A DNA stretch of 64,000 nucleotides, from positions 2,105,001 through 2,169,000 of the forward strand of contig NZ_CP060202.1 of NCBI RefSeq assembly GCF_014250515.1, in the 5' to 3' direction. A program made the position numbers and the translations under genes. Shown one piece after another: positions 43,825-52,453 of the stretch; position 1 is the first letter of the stretch, and the number at the start of each line of letters is the position of its first letter. A model generated the notes under the pieces. It had not been told where the DNA came from. It made no database searches and saw only the letters and a list, made by a program, of their open reading frames with translations. Source of the DNA: Hymenobacter sediminicola (GTDB taxonomy: Bacteria; Bacteroidota; Bacteroidia; Cytophagales; Hymenobacteraceae).

Positions 43825-45639
43825 TTAGGCTGTCGTTTTCTTTTCGGAGATATAGTCGTTTACTACCTGTTCCAGTACCTGCAGCGGCAAGGCTCCGTTC
43901 TTCAACACGACATCGTGGAAATCACGCAGGTCGAACTGTGGCCCCAAGGCTTGCCGGGCTCGTTCACGGAGTTCCAGGATTTTCAGCATACCTACTTTGT
44001 AGGCGCAGGCCTGGCCGGGCATCACAATATACCGCTCCACTTCAGCCTCCACATCAGACTGAGCCATGCCCGTGGTGCGGCGCATGTAGCTGATAGCCTG
44101 CTCGCGGGTCCAGCGCTGGTCATGGAGGCCGGTGTCTACTACGAGGCGGGCGGCCCGGAATAGCTCGGCCCGCAGCCAGCCCAGCTTGTTATATGGGTCT
44201 TTTTCGAAGCCTAACTCCGAGGCTACCCGCTCGGCGTACAAGGCCCACCCTTCAGAATAAGCTGTGAAAGGCACTATGGTGCGGAAGGTAGGCAACCCTT
44301 GCAGTTCCTGCGCAATGCCAATCTGGAAGTGGTGGCCCGGAATGCCCTCATGGTACGCCAACGTGCGCATCCCGAATTTGGGTGTCGCTTTCACGTCGTA
44401 GAGGCTGGCGTAGAAGATGCCCGGGCGCGAACCGTCGAGTGCCGCGGGCTCGTAGTAGGCGCCGGCCGACGTTTTTTCCTTGAATACGGGCACCCGCTGC
44501 ACCTTGATGCGGGCCTTCGGGCGAATACGAAACGCGCTACCCAACCCCTGGTCTACTTCGGCTAGGATACCTTGGTAATCAGCCAGGATCTGGGCGCGGC
44601 CGCTGTCCGAGTCGGGGTATAGGAACCGGGCTTCTTCGCCCAGCCGTGCCATCGTCGGCCCCACGCTGTCGGCCCCGGGCACCTGCTCGGCTTGCAGAAT
44701 GGCGCGCATTTCGGCCGTGATACGGGCCACTTCGCGCAAACCCAGCGAATGAATTTCGGCGGCGCTGAGGGTAGTGGTAGTGCTGCGCTGCAGGCAGTAG
44801 GCGTAGTAGGCTTTGCCGTCCGGAAACTTCCATACGCCCGCGTCATTGGTCGAGCGAGGGCGCAACGCAGTAAAGTAGGTTATCAGTTGGCGATAGGCGG
44901 GATACACGCTGCCTTGAATATGCCGTTTGGCCTCAGCCAGCACCTCGGCCTGAGCGGCCGGGGTAAGGTCTGCGACTTTTTTTGTTTTCTCGGCCAGCGA
45001 CGTATAGAGAATGTTCTGCTCCGGCTGCTGCGCCACAAAAGCCGACATTTCAGCCAGCACCTTATCAATCACGAAAGTAGGCGGCACTATGCCGCGCTGC
45101 TCCCGAATTTTCAGACCTTCCAGCACTTGCGCGAACTTGAGGCGCACGGCCGCCAGCCGCTCGTTGTAGTAGTCAGCGTCGCGGCGGTTACGTACCTGGT
45201 GCACGTTGGCCATGAAGCTCGGAAACTCGTTTTGCACCCCAAACAGCTGATTGACGGGGTAGTTGTGGTGGCGGAACGCTTCCCCGGCCGCCGCGTTGGC
45301 CATGTACCAATCGAGCACCTGGTAGTTGAGGCGGTCCTGGCCCCGCATACCAGTGGTGTCGTAGCTGTGCAAAGTTGCCCGTGTTTCGCGCAGAAACTGA
45401 AACTGCCGGTTGGTCTCGGCCTCCGAGGCGTCGTCCAGTTTCCGGTTGTGCCCCTGAATACCCAGGCCCTCTACCAGCCGCAGCCGGGAAAGCAGTTCGG
45501 GCGAGTCGAAGGCGAATTTTACAAATACCTTCTCGTAGAAGGCCCGAATAAAGAAAGGTTTGAACCAAATGGTGTTGACAGCCAACACGGCCACTAGCAG
45601 CAGCACCGCCGTGAGTGTGCGAAGGATGATTTTTTTCAT
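43825..45639 (-). CDS. DUF885 family protein with HEGxPGHH metal motif
   Basis: A 604-residue protein of the DUF885 family, with an N-terminal signal or anchor (ILRTLTAVLLLVAVLAVNTIW). The conserved zinc-like motif is HEGIPGHHFQIGIAQEL near residue 430, and later SEGWALYAERVASELGF and YIVMPGQACAYKVGM. The family is annotated as uncharacterised but its motif resembles metallopeptidase-type sites; a periplasmic hydrolase is likely (inference). Start: the ATG of MKKIILRTLTAV; an in-frame upstream ATG gives a longer less typical leader. Confidence 0.87.
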   Translation of the reverse strand: MKKIILRTLTAVLLLVAVLAVNTIWFKPFFIRAFYEKVFVKFAFDSPELLSRLRLVEGLGIQGHNRKLDDASEAETNRQFQFLRETRATLHSYDTTGMRGQDRLNYQVLDWYMANAAAGEAFRHHNYPVNQLFGVQNEFPSFMANVHQVRNRRDADYYNERLAAVRLKFAQVLEGLKIREQRGIVPPTFVIDKVLAEMSAFVAQQPEQNILYTSLAEKTKKVADLTPAAQAEVLAEAKRHIQGSVYPAYRQLITYFTALRPRSTNDAGVWKFPDGKAYYAYCLQRSTTTTLSAAEIHSLGLREVARITAEMRAILQAEQVPGADSVGPTMARLGEEARFLYPDSDSGRAQILADYQGILAEVDQGLGSAFRIRPKARIKVQRVPVFKEKTSAGAYYEPAALDGSRPGIFYASLYDVKATPKFGMRTLAYHEGIPGHHFQIGIAQELQGLPTFRTIVPFTAYSEGWALYAERVASELGFEKDPYNKLGWLRAELFRAARLVVDTGLHDQRWTREQAISYMRRTTGMAQSDVEAEVERYIVMPGQACAYKVGMLKILELRERARQALGPQFDLRDFHDVVLKNGALPLQVLEQVVNDYISEKKTTA

Positions 45640-45784
45640 GTAGTATCTGGAATAGCAGGATAGTTGAAACTGCATGCTATTTAACAGGTATATTTCGTAA
45701 TTCTTATATTATGTCCGGCTGCCACTTAGCACTAAGCAAGCCGGTAGGAGCGTCGGTGAGCAGCCATCAGCAACTGGTACACTA

Positions 45785-46546
45785 ATGGAGCCACGCACGA
45801 TTACGGAAGTCATTTCGGCCCTCGACAGCATCGTGCAGCAGTGCCAGCAGCGGCGTGACCGAGCCGGCTACTTTGCGGCCCTGTATAAGCGCATGACCGT
45901 GGCAGTAGCGGAAGGCATTGCGGCTGGGGCGTTTGAAGACGGACCGCGCATGGAGCGGCTCGATGTAGCGTTTGCCCGGCGCTACCTCCAAGCCTGGCAG
46001 GCCTATCAGCAAAAAGGCGAGTGCACTGATGCCTGGGAATATGCTTTCGATGGGTGCGGTAACCAGGCCCTGACCGTGTTCCAGCATCTGGTGCTGGGCA
46101 TCAACACGCACATCAACCTCGACTTGGCTATTGCCGCCGCAACCGTAGCGCCGGGGACCCAGATTCATGCCCTGCATACCGATTTCAACCGCATCAACGA
46201 TGTCATCAGCTCCCTCATGGACGATGTGCAGCAGTGCTTGGAGCAGGTGTGGCTACCGATGCGTTGGCTTAAGCGTGTGGCCGCTACCCAGCAAACCGAT
46301 GTGCTCAACTTCAGCATTGGCGCGGCGCGGAAGGCGGCCTGGGCCAACGCCACACTACTGGCCCACCTGCCGGCAGCGCAGCAGCCGCCACACATCCGGG
46401 CCATGGACAAAGCGGTGCATGCGCTGGCCCAGCGCATTGGCAGCCCCGGCTGGCGGTCGAGGGCGCTGCTGCAGCTTGTCCGGGCCACGGAATACGAGGA
46501 CGTGGCCCGCACCATCCGGCTGATTGATACAACGGTAGTCCGGTAA
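45785..46546 (+). CDS. DUF5995 family protein
   Basis: A 253-residue protein matching DUF5995 as I remember it: RRDRAGYFAALYKRMTVAVAEGIAAGAFEDGPRMERLDVAFARRYLQAWQAY, FQHLVLGINTHINLDLAIAAATVAPG and HTDFNRINDVISSLMDDVQQ. It is mostly helical and has no signal. The function is unknown. It lies divergent from the DUF885 gene and upstream of gatB on the same strand. Confidence 0.8.
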   Translation: MEPRTITEVISALDSIVQQCQQRRDRAGYFAALYKRMTVAVAEGIAAGAFEDGPRMERLDVAFARRYLQAWQAYQQKGECTDAWEYAFDGCGNQALTVFQHLVLGINTHINLDLAIAAATVAPGTQIHALHTDFNRINDVISSLMDDVQQCLEQVWLPMRWLKRVAATQQTDVLNFSIGAARKAAWANATLLAHLPAAQQPPHIRAMDKAVHALAQRIGSPGWRSRALLQLVRATEYEDVARTIRLIDTTVVR

Positions 46547-46742
46547 AGCAGTGGCTGCGGCGGGTTGGCTGTGTAACCCTTCTGTTTCCGCCTTCACCGC
46601 TACCCTTCACGGGCGACTTTGCTCTAACCTATGGCGGCCATTCGCACGCCGGAAAGCTTTTATAAGGTCGGCCAGCAGGCAACTTTTCTCAGGCAGATAG
46701 TTTTAACTTGCAGCCCCGGCGGCCAACCCGCCCTATTTTTCT

Positions 46743-48200
46743 ATGGACGACAGCATCAAAGCCAAATACCAGCCCGTCATCGGCCTCGAAGTGCACGCGC
46801 AGCTGCTCACGCGGAGTAAAATGTACTCTTCGGATGAAAACGAATACGGTGCGCTTCCCAATAACAATCTGAGTGTCATTACGCTGGGCCACCCCGGCAC
46901 GCTGCCCCGGGTGAACTACTCGGCCGTGGAGTTTGCCATGAAAATGGGCCTGGCCACCAACTGCCAGATCCGGCGCGAAAACCTGTTTGCGCGCAAAAAC
47001 TACTTCTACCCCGACCTTCCCAAGGGTTACCAGATTACGCAGGACAAAACCCCGATCTGCACCGGCGGCCACGTCGAAGTTCGTCTTTCCGATGGCTCGA
47101 CCAAGAAAATAGGCATCACCCGCATCCATATGGAAGAGGATGCGGGCAAGAGCATGCACTTGGCTGGCGAAGTGGAAACCCTCGTGGACCTGAACCGGGC
47201 GGGTGTGCCGCTAATTGAAATTGTGTCGGAACCGGATATCCGCAACGCGGAGGAAGCCTATGCCTACCTGGCCGAAATCAAGAAGCTGGTGGAGTACCTG
47301 GGCATCTGCGACGGCAATATGGAGGAAGGCTCACTGCGCTGCGACGCCAACATTTCGGTGATGCTGCGCGGGGCCGACAAGTTCGGAACCAAAGTGGAGG
47401 TGAAGAACATGAACTCCTTCCGGAATGTGCAGCGCGCCATCGAATACGAAATTGAGCGGCAGATTCAGATGGTAGAGGCTGGCGAAATCATCGACAGCGA
47501 AACCCGCGGCTTCGATGCGCAAACTGGTACCACCAACGGCCAGCGCAGCAAGGAAACCATGAACGACTACCGGTACTTCCCGGAGCCCGACCTGCCACCC
47601 GTTATCATCGACGATGCCTGGCTGCACCGCGTGCAGAGCGAGTTGCCGGCCCTGCCGCAGCAGCTCTACGCCCGCTTCACCGGCGAACTGGGCCTGTCTG
47701 ACTACGACGCCACGGTGCTGACGGCCGAGAAGGAACTGGCGCTGTACTTTGATGAACTGACCTGCCTTACGCCCAATGCCAAAGCTGCCGCCAACTGGGT
47801 GACGGGCCCCGTGAAAGCCTACCTGAACGAGCGGGCACTTGCCCTCGACCAGTTCCCGCTGAGCACGCAGCACCTGGCCGATATCATTCAGCTGATTGAC
47901 GACAATAAAGTAGGCCACTCGGTAGCCAGCAAGCAGCTATTTCCACACCTGCTCGACAACCCAACGCAGACTGCCGCCGCCGCTGCCGAAGCGCAGGGCT
48001 TGCTGCAGCAGTCGGATGCCGGGGCACTGGAAACCATGATTCAGCAGGTGCTGGACGCAAACCCGGCCAAAGTAGCCGAGTACCGTGCCGGCAAAAAGAG
48101 CCTCACGGGCATGTTTATGGGCGAGCTAATGAAACTGACCGGCGGCAAGGCCGACCCGAAACTGGCCAACCAGCTCCTGCGCCAGAAGCTGGACGCGTAA
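46743..48200 (+). CDS. gatB: Asp-tRNA(Asn)/Glu-tRNA(Gln) amidotransferase subunit B
   Basis: Subunit B of GatCAB, which transamidates Glu-tRNA-Gln; GatB binds the tRNA and phosphorylates the Glu. 485 residues: YQPVIGLEVHAQLLTRSKMYSSD, HPGTLPRVNYSAVEFAMKMGLATNC, ARKNYFYPDLPKGYQITQDKTPI, AGVPLIEIVSEPDIRNAEEAYAYL, and EEGSLRCDANISVM are the family blocks. The C-terminal tail (LGELMKLTGGKADPKLANQLLRQKL type) is the tRNA-binding YqeY-like part. No gatA or gatC is nearby. The start is the ATG of MDDSIKAKYQ. Confidence 0.96.
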   Translation: MDDSIKAKYQPVIGLEVHAQLLTRSKMYSSDENEYGALPNNNLSVITLGHPGTLPRVNYSAVEFAMKMGLATNCQIRRENLFARKNYFYPDLPKGYQITQDKTPICTGGHVEVRLSDGSTKKIGITRIHMEEDAGKSMHLAGEVETLVDLNRAGVPLIEIVSEPDIRNAEEAYAYLAEIKKLVEYLGICDGNMEEGSLRCDANISVMLRGADKFGTKVEVKNMNSFRNVQRAIEYEIERQIQMVEAGEIIDSETRGFDAQTGTTNGQRSKETMNDYRYFPEPDLPPVIIDDAWLHRVQSELPALPQQLYARFTGELGLSDYDATVLTAEKELALYFDELTCLTPNAKAAANWVTGPVKAYLNERALALDQFPLSTQHLADIIQLIDDNKVGHSVASKQLFPHLLDNPTQTAAAAAEAQGLLQQSDAGALETMIQQVLDANPAKVAEYRAGKKSLTGMFMGELMKLTGGKADPKLANQLLRQKLDA

Positions 48201-48225
48201 CACTGCGCCACACGCTATGCAACCG

Positions 48226-48263
48226 AAACCCTCCTAGCTGGTCTCCAGTGGGAGGGTTTTTTA
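48226..48263 (+). terminator. Terminator of gatB
   Basis: AAACCCTCC ... GGAGGGTTTTTT with an extended loop, 25 bases past the stop. Confidence 0.75.
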
Positions 48264-48286
48264 TGGGTCAGCTCAATTCCGTTGTT

Positions 48287-49399
48287 ATGCATTCTGCTAA
48301 GCTATTCATCCTACTTGTGGCCTCCTCCTTCGCGCTGCCTGCCGCCGCCCAACGTGCTGCCCGCTCCAACTACGTAGTGCGGGGCCAGCTCACGAACGCG
48401 CCTGCGGGCACTTGGGTCTACGTAACCGATTACCTGACCGGGCAGCACGTTCCGCTCGATTCTGCCACTACCGATTCCAAAGGCCGTTTCCGGATTCGGG
48501 GCCAGGTGGCGGCACCCGGCACCTACAACCTGCGCGTGAAGGGCCAAGACCGGACAGCCGGGCTGGCACTGGCTCCCGGCAGCCGCCTGCGGGTGCGGGG
48601 TGATGCGGCGTCGCTCTGGAGTACCGGCGAGGTAACCGGTTCTGCTGAGGCTGTGTCGCTGGCTACCATGAACCGGGAGCACGCCCGCATTCTGGCACAT
48701 GTAGACGCGCTGGCCCAGCGTCGGCAGACCACCACCGACACCGCCACGCTGCGGCAGATAGGGCAGGAGTGGGACACCAGCTTCGCGGCCCTCACGGCCG
48801 CCTCTCTGCGGGTGGCTAGGCAGTCGTCGTATGTTGCGCCGTTTGTGGCGGCTTCGTTTCTGAGCGGCAACGGCGCCAACGTCGCCTTTCTGGATTCGGC
48901 TACCAGCCGCTACGCACAGCAGTGGCCGGCTTCGCCCTACACCAAGCAGCTGCTGCACTACCAGGCCATGCGCCGGGCCACCACCATCGGGCAGCTTGCT
49001 CCCGAAATCAATTTGCCCACACCCGACGGCCGGCCGCTGCCGCTGAGCAGCCTGCGCGGCAAGTATGTGCTCGTGGATTTCTGGGCCAGCTGGTGCGGCC
49101 CCTGCCGGCAGGAAAATGCGGTGCTGGTGCGCACGTACCAGCAGTTCCGACCGAAAGGCTTTGAGGTGTATGGCGTGTCGGCAGATAGCAAGCCGGAGGC
49201 CTGGCTGGCCGCTATCCGGCAGGACGGCCTGCTCTGGCCACAGGTGCTGGATGTGCCTTCTGCTACCAGTGTGGCCAGCACGGTATATAATATCTATGCG
49301 TATCCAACTTCGTTTCTGCTTGATCCGCAGGGCCGGATCATTGCCAAAGACTTTCGGGGTGATGCCCTGGCCCAAAAGCTGGGAGAGCTGCTGCCTTAG
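48287..49399 (+). CDS. TlpA-family thioredoxin with DUF4369, paralogue 1
   Basis: A 370-residue periplasmic thiol protein: signal peptide (LFILLVASSFALPAAA), N-terminal DUF4369 domain (VVRGQLTNAPAGTWVYVTDYLTGQHVPLDSATTDSKGRFRIRG), helical linker, and a C-terminal thioredoxin/TlpA fold with redox motif WCGPC (FWASWCGPCRQEN). A role in periplasmic disulphide reduction, for example cytochrome maturation, is likely. It is a tandem copy of the next gene. The ATG at 48287 (MHSAKLFIL) was chosen over an in-frame one at 48263 that overlaps the terminator. Confidence 0.88.
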   Translation: MHSAKLFILLVASSFALPAAAQRAARSNYVVRGQLTNAPAGTWVYVTDYLTGQHVPLDSATTDSKGRFRIRGQVAAPGTYNLRVKGQDRTAGLALAPGSRLRVRGDAASLWSTGEVTGSAEAVSLATMNREHARILAHVDALAQRRQTTTDTATLRQIGQEWDTSFAALTAASLRVARQSSYVAPFVAASFLSGNGANVAFLDSATSRYAQQWPASPYTKQLLHYQAMRRATTIGQLAPEINLPTPDGRPLPLSSLRGKYVLVDFWASWCGPCRQENAVLVRTYQQFRPKGFEVYGVSADSKPEAWLAAIRQDGLLWPQVLDVPSATSVASTVYNIYAYPTSFLLDPQGRIIAKDFRGDALAQKLGELLP

Positions 49400-49434
49400 G
49401 TAAGGTGGGTGCTGTCAGCAGAGTCTAGTTTTGG

Positions 49435-49473
49435 AAAAACCACCCTTGGATATCCCACCAGGCGGTGGTTTTT
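49435..49473 (+). terminator. Terminator between the two TlpA genes
   Basis: AAAAACCACC (49435-49444) pairs with GGTGGTTTTT (49464-49473). Confidence 0.75.
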
Positions 49474-49626
49474 CGTTAGAAGCCGCGAACAGAGGAAGAA
49501 ATGAGGTTGTTAGCTTGCCGTAGCCGGACGATTGTTCTCAATTCCGGCGAAATCGGCAACTTGCAGCTGCAACCGTTGTCTTTTGCGAAACCATTGCCGG
49601 CGGGACCGTCGGCTTTCTTACTGAAT

Positions 49627-50772
49627 ATGTTGAAAATGAAAAGTCTGCTGTTTGTTGGAGCTGTGCTGGGCATGGCCAATGCCTGCACCAAAAACACGAC
49701 GCCCACCACAACTGGGGCAGCCAACACGGCTGGCTACCAGCTCAGTGGCCAACTGACTAATGCTCCTGCCGGTACGAAGGTATACTTGGCGGAACTGGGC
49801 GAAACGCAGTTCATCTCGCGCGACACCGCTACCCTCGACGAAAAAGGCCAGTTCCGCTTCACGGGCACTGTGCCGGAGCCCGGACTTTATCAGGTGAAAA
49901 CCACTGACCAGAGCCAGGTATTGCTGGCCCTGAGCAACGGTAGCACCGTGGAGCTGAGCGGCGACGCTAACAAGCTGGCCGAAACCTATACCGTGAAAGG
50001 CTCCAAGGACTCGGAGTTGCTGCAGCAGCTGAACCGCACCATGCAGCAGTCGAAGGAGCAGATGGGCAAGCTGGAGGCGCGCTACAACCAGAACGCTAAC
50101 GCCAACCGTACCGACTCCATGCGGGCCATTGAGCAGCAGTTCTACCTGGCCCAGGCCCGCAGCACCAATAATGTGAAGGCCCTGGTGAAGCAGAATCCCA
50201 AGTCGGTGGTATCGGCTTTCGTGGTAGCCAACCTGATTAATCCGGAGGAGCAGTTTGGCTTCGTAGATTCCATGACTACCCAGTTTAAAACCACACTGCC
50301 CGAGTCGCGCTACACCAAGGTGCTGGCGGCCAAGCTGGAGCCCATGCGCGCCACGGCAGTAGGCTCGGCCGCCCCGGAAATCAGCCTCGCGGCTCCTGAT
50401 GGCAAGACATTGCCCTTGAGCAGCCTGCGCGGCAAATACGTTCTGATTGACTTCTGGGCCAGCTGGTGCGGCCCCTGCCGCCGCGAAAACCCCAACGTGG
50501 TGAAAGCCTACAATAAGTACAAAGGCAAAGGCTTCGAAATCTACGGCGTAAGCTTCGACCAGGACCGCGAAAAGTGGCTCAAAGCCATTCAGGCCGATGG
50601 CCTCACCTGGAAGCACGTTTCGGACCTGAAAGGCTGGGAAAGCGCCGCCGGCCAGACGTACAGCATCAAGTCCATTCCCGCCTCCATTCTCCTCGACCCA
50701 CAGGGCCGCATCATCGGCAAAAACCTGCGCGGCGAAGCTCTGGAAGCTAAGCTGGCATCGGTGCTGAAGTAA
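49627..50772 (+). CDS. TlpA-family thioredoxin with DUF4369, paralogue 2 (lipoprotein)
   Basis: A 381-residue protein with the same layout as the preceding gene. The N terminus MLKMKSLLFVGAVLGMANAC is a lipoprotein signal with Cys at residue 20, unlike paralogue 1. It has DUF4369 (YQLSGQLTNAPAGTKVYLAELGETQFISRDTATLDEKGQF), a long helical linker, and LPLSSLRGKYVLIDFWASWCGPCRRENP. It was probably produced by tandem duplication. Starts at 49627 and 49636 both fit; the earlier ATG is taken. The gene has its own terminator. Confidence 0.88.
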   Translation: MLKMKSLLFVGAVLGMANACTKNTTPTTTGAANTAGYQLSGQLTNAPAGTKVYLAELGETQFISRDTATLDEKGQFRFTGTVPEPGLYQVKTTDQSQVLLALSNGSTVELSGDANKLAETYTVKGSKDSELLQQLNRTMQQSKEQMGKLEARYNQNANANRTDSMRAIEQQFYLAQARSTNNVKALVKQNPKSVVSAFVVANLINPEEQFGFVDSMTTQFKTTLPESRYTKVLAAKLEPMRATAVGSAAPEISLAAPDGKTLPLSSLRGKYVLIDFWASWCGPCRRENPNVVKAYNKYKGKGFEIYGVSFDQDREKWLKAIQADGLTWKHVSDLKGWESAAGQTYSIKSIPASILLDPQGRIIGKNLRGEALEAKLASVLK

Positions 50773-50788
50773 GTGCTGGCATTTCTAC

Positions 50789-50825
50789 AAAAAAAGGCCG
50801 GCCCCATGCGGGGCCGGCCTTTTTT
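50789..50825. terminator. Terminator of TlpA paralogue 2
   Basis: A perfect stem AAAAAGGCCGGCCCC-ATGC-GGGGCCGGCCTTTTT, 17 bases past the stop. It marks the left edge of the AT-rich island. Confidence 0.85.
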
Positions 50826-50858
50826 ATTAACACTTGCTGTCCTGTATATAATGCTGAA

Positions 50859-50972
50859 TCAAGGAATCTTCTTGTAGGTTTCCAGAACGAGGTAGGCAAT
50901 GCCTGATTGGTTGTGACCTTCTAGTTCTACTATTAAAGTTTGAGCCAAACCACTACTACTTACTCTTATAAT
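50859..50972 (-). pseudogene. Coding remnant (37-codon tail, no start) in AT-rich island
   Basis: On the - strand an open frame reads IIRVSSSGLAQTLIVELEG then HNQSGIAYLVLETYKKIP and TGA. It is closed upstream by TAA and has no ATG near its beginning. The alternating pattern (TLIVELEGHNQ, IAYLVLETYKK) looks like two beta strands of a real protein tail. It lies just past the stop of the membrane gene at 51002. I take it as the tail of a lost gene; family unknown. Confidence 0.4.
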
Positions 50973-51001
50973 TTATATTAATGTAATTAGTACTACTTAT
51001 T

Positions 51002-51370
51002 TCATTTTATTCTGTAACCAAAGGACAGTAAAGAAAAAAGCGTCGTTGGTATAAGAATTAGTATTACTATGATTGTTCTTCGCAGTCTTGCATCGTATAA
51101 TTTATCAAAATGAGAAATTATATGTATCCCCTTATCCTTGTAAGAAAATATAATATAATTTAAAACTATGAAAGGTGACCAGAATAGAAGCGTGGGAATT
51201 TGAGCGCGCGCCCACGCACCGACAAAGTTAGTTAACGCAATAATGTATAAACAAATTAGCAAGTTGATAGACCAGAACGATCCATCTAACAAATCATCAT
51301 TTTTCATATCAGGTTTTATACGACGCGCGAGGCGGGCAATCGAATAATAAAGCAGATGATAATAGTTCAT
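51002..51370 (-). CDS. Hypothetical AT-rich membrane-protein gene
   Basis: A 122-residue protein with three or four hydrophobic segments: FWSINLLICLYIIALTNFVGAW, IPTLLFWSPFIVLNYIIFSY and TIIVILILIPTTLFSLLSF. Its base composition is strongly AT-rich compared with all neighbours. Its ATG overlaps the TGA of an upstream frame (51367-51537) by the pattern ATGA, so it was probably translationally coupled to a gene that is now truncated. Toxin-immunity pairs often have this layout, but nothing shows that directly. Confidence 0.6.
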   Translation of the reverse strand: MNYYHLLYYSIARLARRIKPDMKNDDLLDGSFWSINLLICLYIIALTNFVGAWARAQIPTLLFWSPFIVLNYIIFSYKDKGIHIISHFDKLYDARLRRTIIVILILIPTTLFSLLSFGYRIK

Positions 51371-51537
51371 GAAACTAATATTCTAGGCGTTGATATTCTT
51401 TCAGCGTTTGCAGTTTTTCTTGGCAAAAAGAATGCTTTTCCTTCTGCGTTGTCAATGATATAATCAACTACTCCTGTGTAATCGGACGACCATACAAATC
51501 CAGCAACTACTATAACGGGTGCCGCTGGGGCTATTTC
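51367..51537 (-). pseudogene. Coding remnant (56 codons, no start) before the AT-rich membrane gene
   Basis: On the - strand the frame reads EIAPAAPVIVVAGFVW then SSDYTGVVDYIIDNAEGKAF and FLPRKTANAERISTPRILVS, ending in a TGA that overlaps the ATG of the downstream membrane gene. It starts directly behind the TAG of the Pro/Ala-rich gene, in the same frame, with no start codon of its own. The text is protein-like, so this is probably the 3' tail of a gene whose front was replaced. Confidence 0.5.
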
Positions 51538-52365
51538 CTACAGAAACATCCGCTGCATAGACTGCCACAGCTGCTTTTTGCGGCCGGCGTCGTATTCCAG
51601 CATCTTAATTTCGCTGGCGCCGAGGAAGGCGGTGTCGCCGTAGAGTAGCACCGGCTCGTAGGGTTGGGTGGTGTACACGGCCACATCAAGGAGGTTTTTG
51701 CCGAAAGCCAGGAACTGCCTGGCCGCCAGCTGCTGGCGCAGGCTGCACAGGGCCACCGGAAACTTTTCGTGCTCCACATTCACCAGCACCACGTCTTCCA
51801 TCACCAGCCGAATGGCCTTGAGGATGTTGTTGAGGAACACGTTGCGGGGTAGCTTCTTGAACTCCTCGGGCGACACGCGCACCAGAATCAGCAGGCCGTT
51901 GGGGTTGCTGCCCAGCGTGGCAAACGGAATGTGCGCCACCGGCGACTGGGTAGGCGTGGGCTGAATACGGCCCGGCTGCGAAGGCGGCGCGGCTGGGGCA
52001 GCCGGCAGTTCCGCCAGCGTTGCCACATTAAACAGCGGCCCTGCCGCCGACATATCCGCTGTGGCCACAACCGATGGCGCGGCTGCGGGAGGCACCACAG
52101 GTGGCACTGGTACGCTGGCGGGCGGAACTGGCGCTGTAGCCACCGGCACCGGGCGCGGGGCGGGAGCAGCCGGAGCAGCCGGTATATCGGGGGTAGGAGC
52201 CGCGGCCACCGGAGCAGGCGCCGGAAGTGGGGTCGCCGCCGGGGTGGGCGCTTCTGCCGCCGCCACTACGGGCGGCACGGCAGCCGCGGCGAGCTCCGGC
52301 ACCACATATAGCGAAACGCCGGTGTACAGATTCTGGAAGAAGGCCAGCGAGGCGGCAGTATCCAT
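51538..52365 (-). CDS. Pro/Ala-rich linker protein, C-terminal domain Psi-like
   Basis: A 275-residue protein. The N terminus (MDTAASLAFFQNLYTGVSLYVVPEL) looks like a short helical domain; about residues 30-150 are a low-complexity Pro/Ala/Val linker. The C-terminal domain (LLILVRVSPEEFKKLPRNVFLNNILKAI, then VVLVNVEHEKF and LGASEIKMLEYDAGRKKQLWQSMQRMF) resembles what I recall of the DNA polymerase III psi-like proteins of Bacteroidota. That assignment is weak. The start chosen is the ATG of MDTAASLAFF; a longer in-frame form exists. Confidence 0.6.
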   Translation of the reverse strand: MDTAASLAFFQNLYTGVSLYVVPELAAAAVPPVVAAAEAPTPAATPLPAPAPVAAAPTPDIPAAPAAPAPRPVPVATAPVPPASVPVPPVVPPAAAPSVVATADMSAAGPLFNVATLAELPAAPAAPPSQPGRIQPTPTQSPVAHIPFATLGSNPNGLLILVRVSPEEFKKLPRNVFLNNILKAIRLVMEDVVLVNVEHEKFPVALCSLRQQLAARQFLAFGKNLLDVAVYTTQPYEPVLLYGDTAFLGASEIKMLEYDAGRKKQLWQSMQRMFL

Positions 52366-52453
52366 AAGATAAGGAGCGGGTACAGAAGTAAGATACAGCC
52401 GTTTCGGAGCTAGCCGTGGTGCCCGGCCCAAGGCTTCCAGGCCCGAGCTGGCG

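Noticed and set aside
46631-46819. 62-codon frame just before gatB
   Set aside because: Overlaps the conserved start of gatB in another frame and looks non-coding (poly Ala/Arg end).
48311-49375. 354-codon frame opposite TlpA paralogue 1
   Set aside because: Antisense shadow of a clear TlpA gene.
51931-52372. Frames opposite the Pro/Ala linker (Arg/Gly-rich or Gly/Ala-rich)
   Set aside because: Complement of a low-complexity Pro/Ala region always gives such text.
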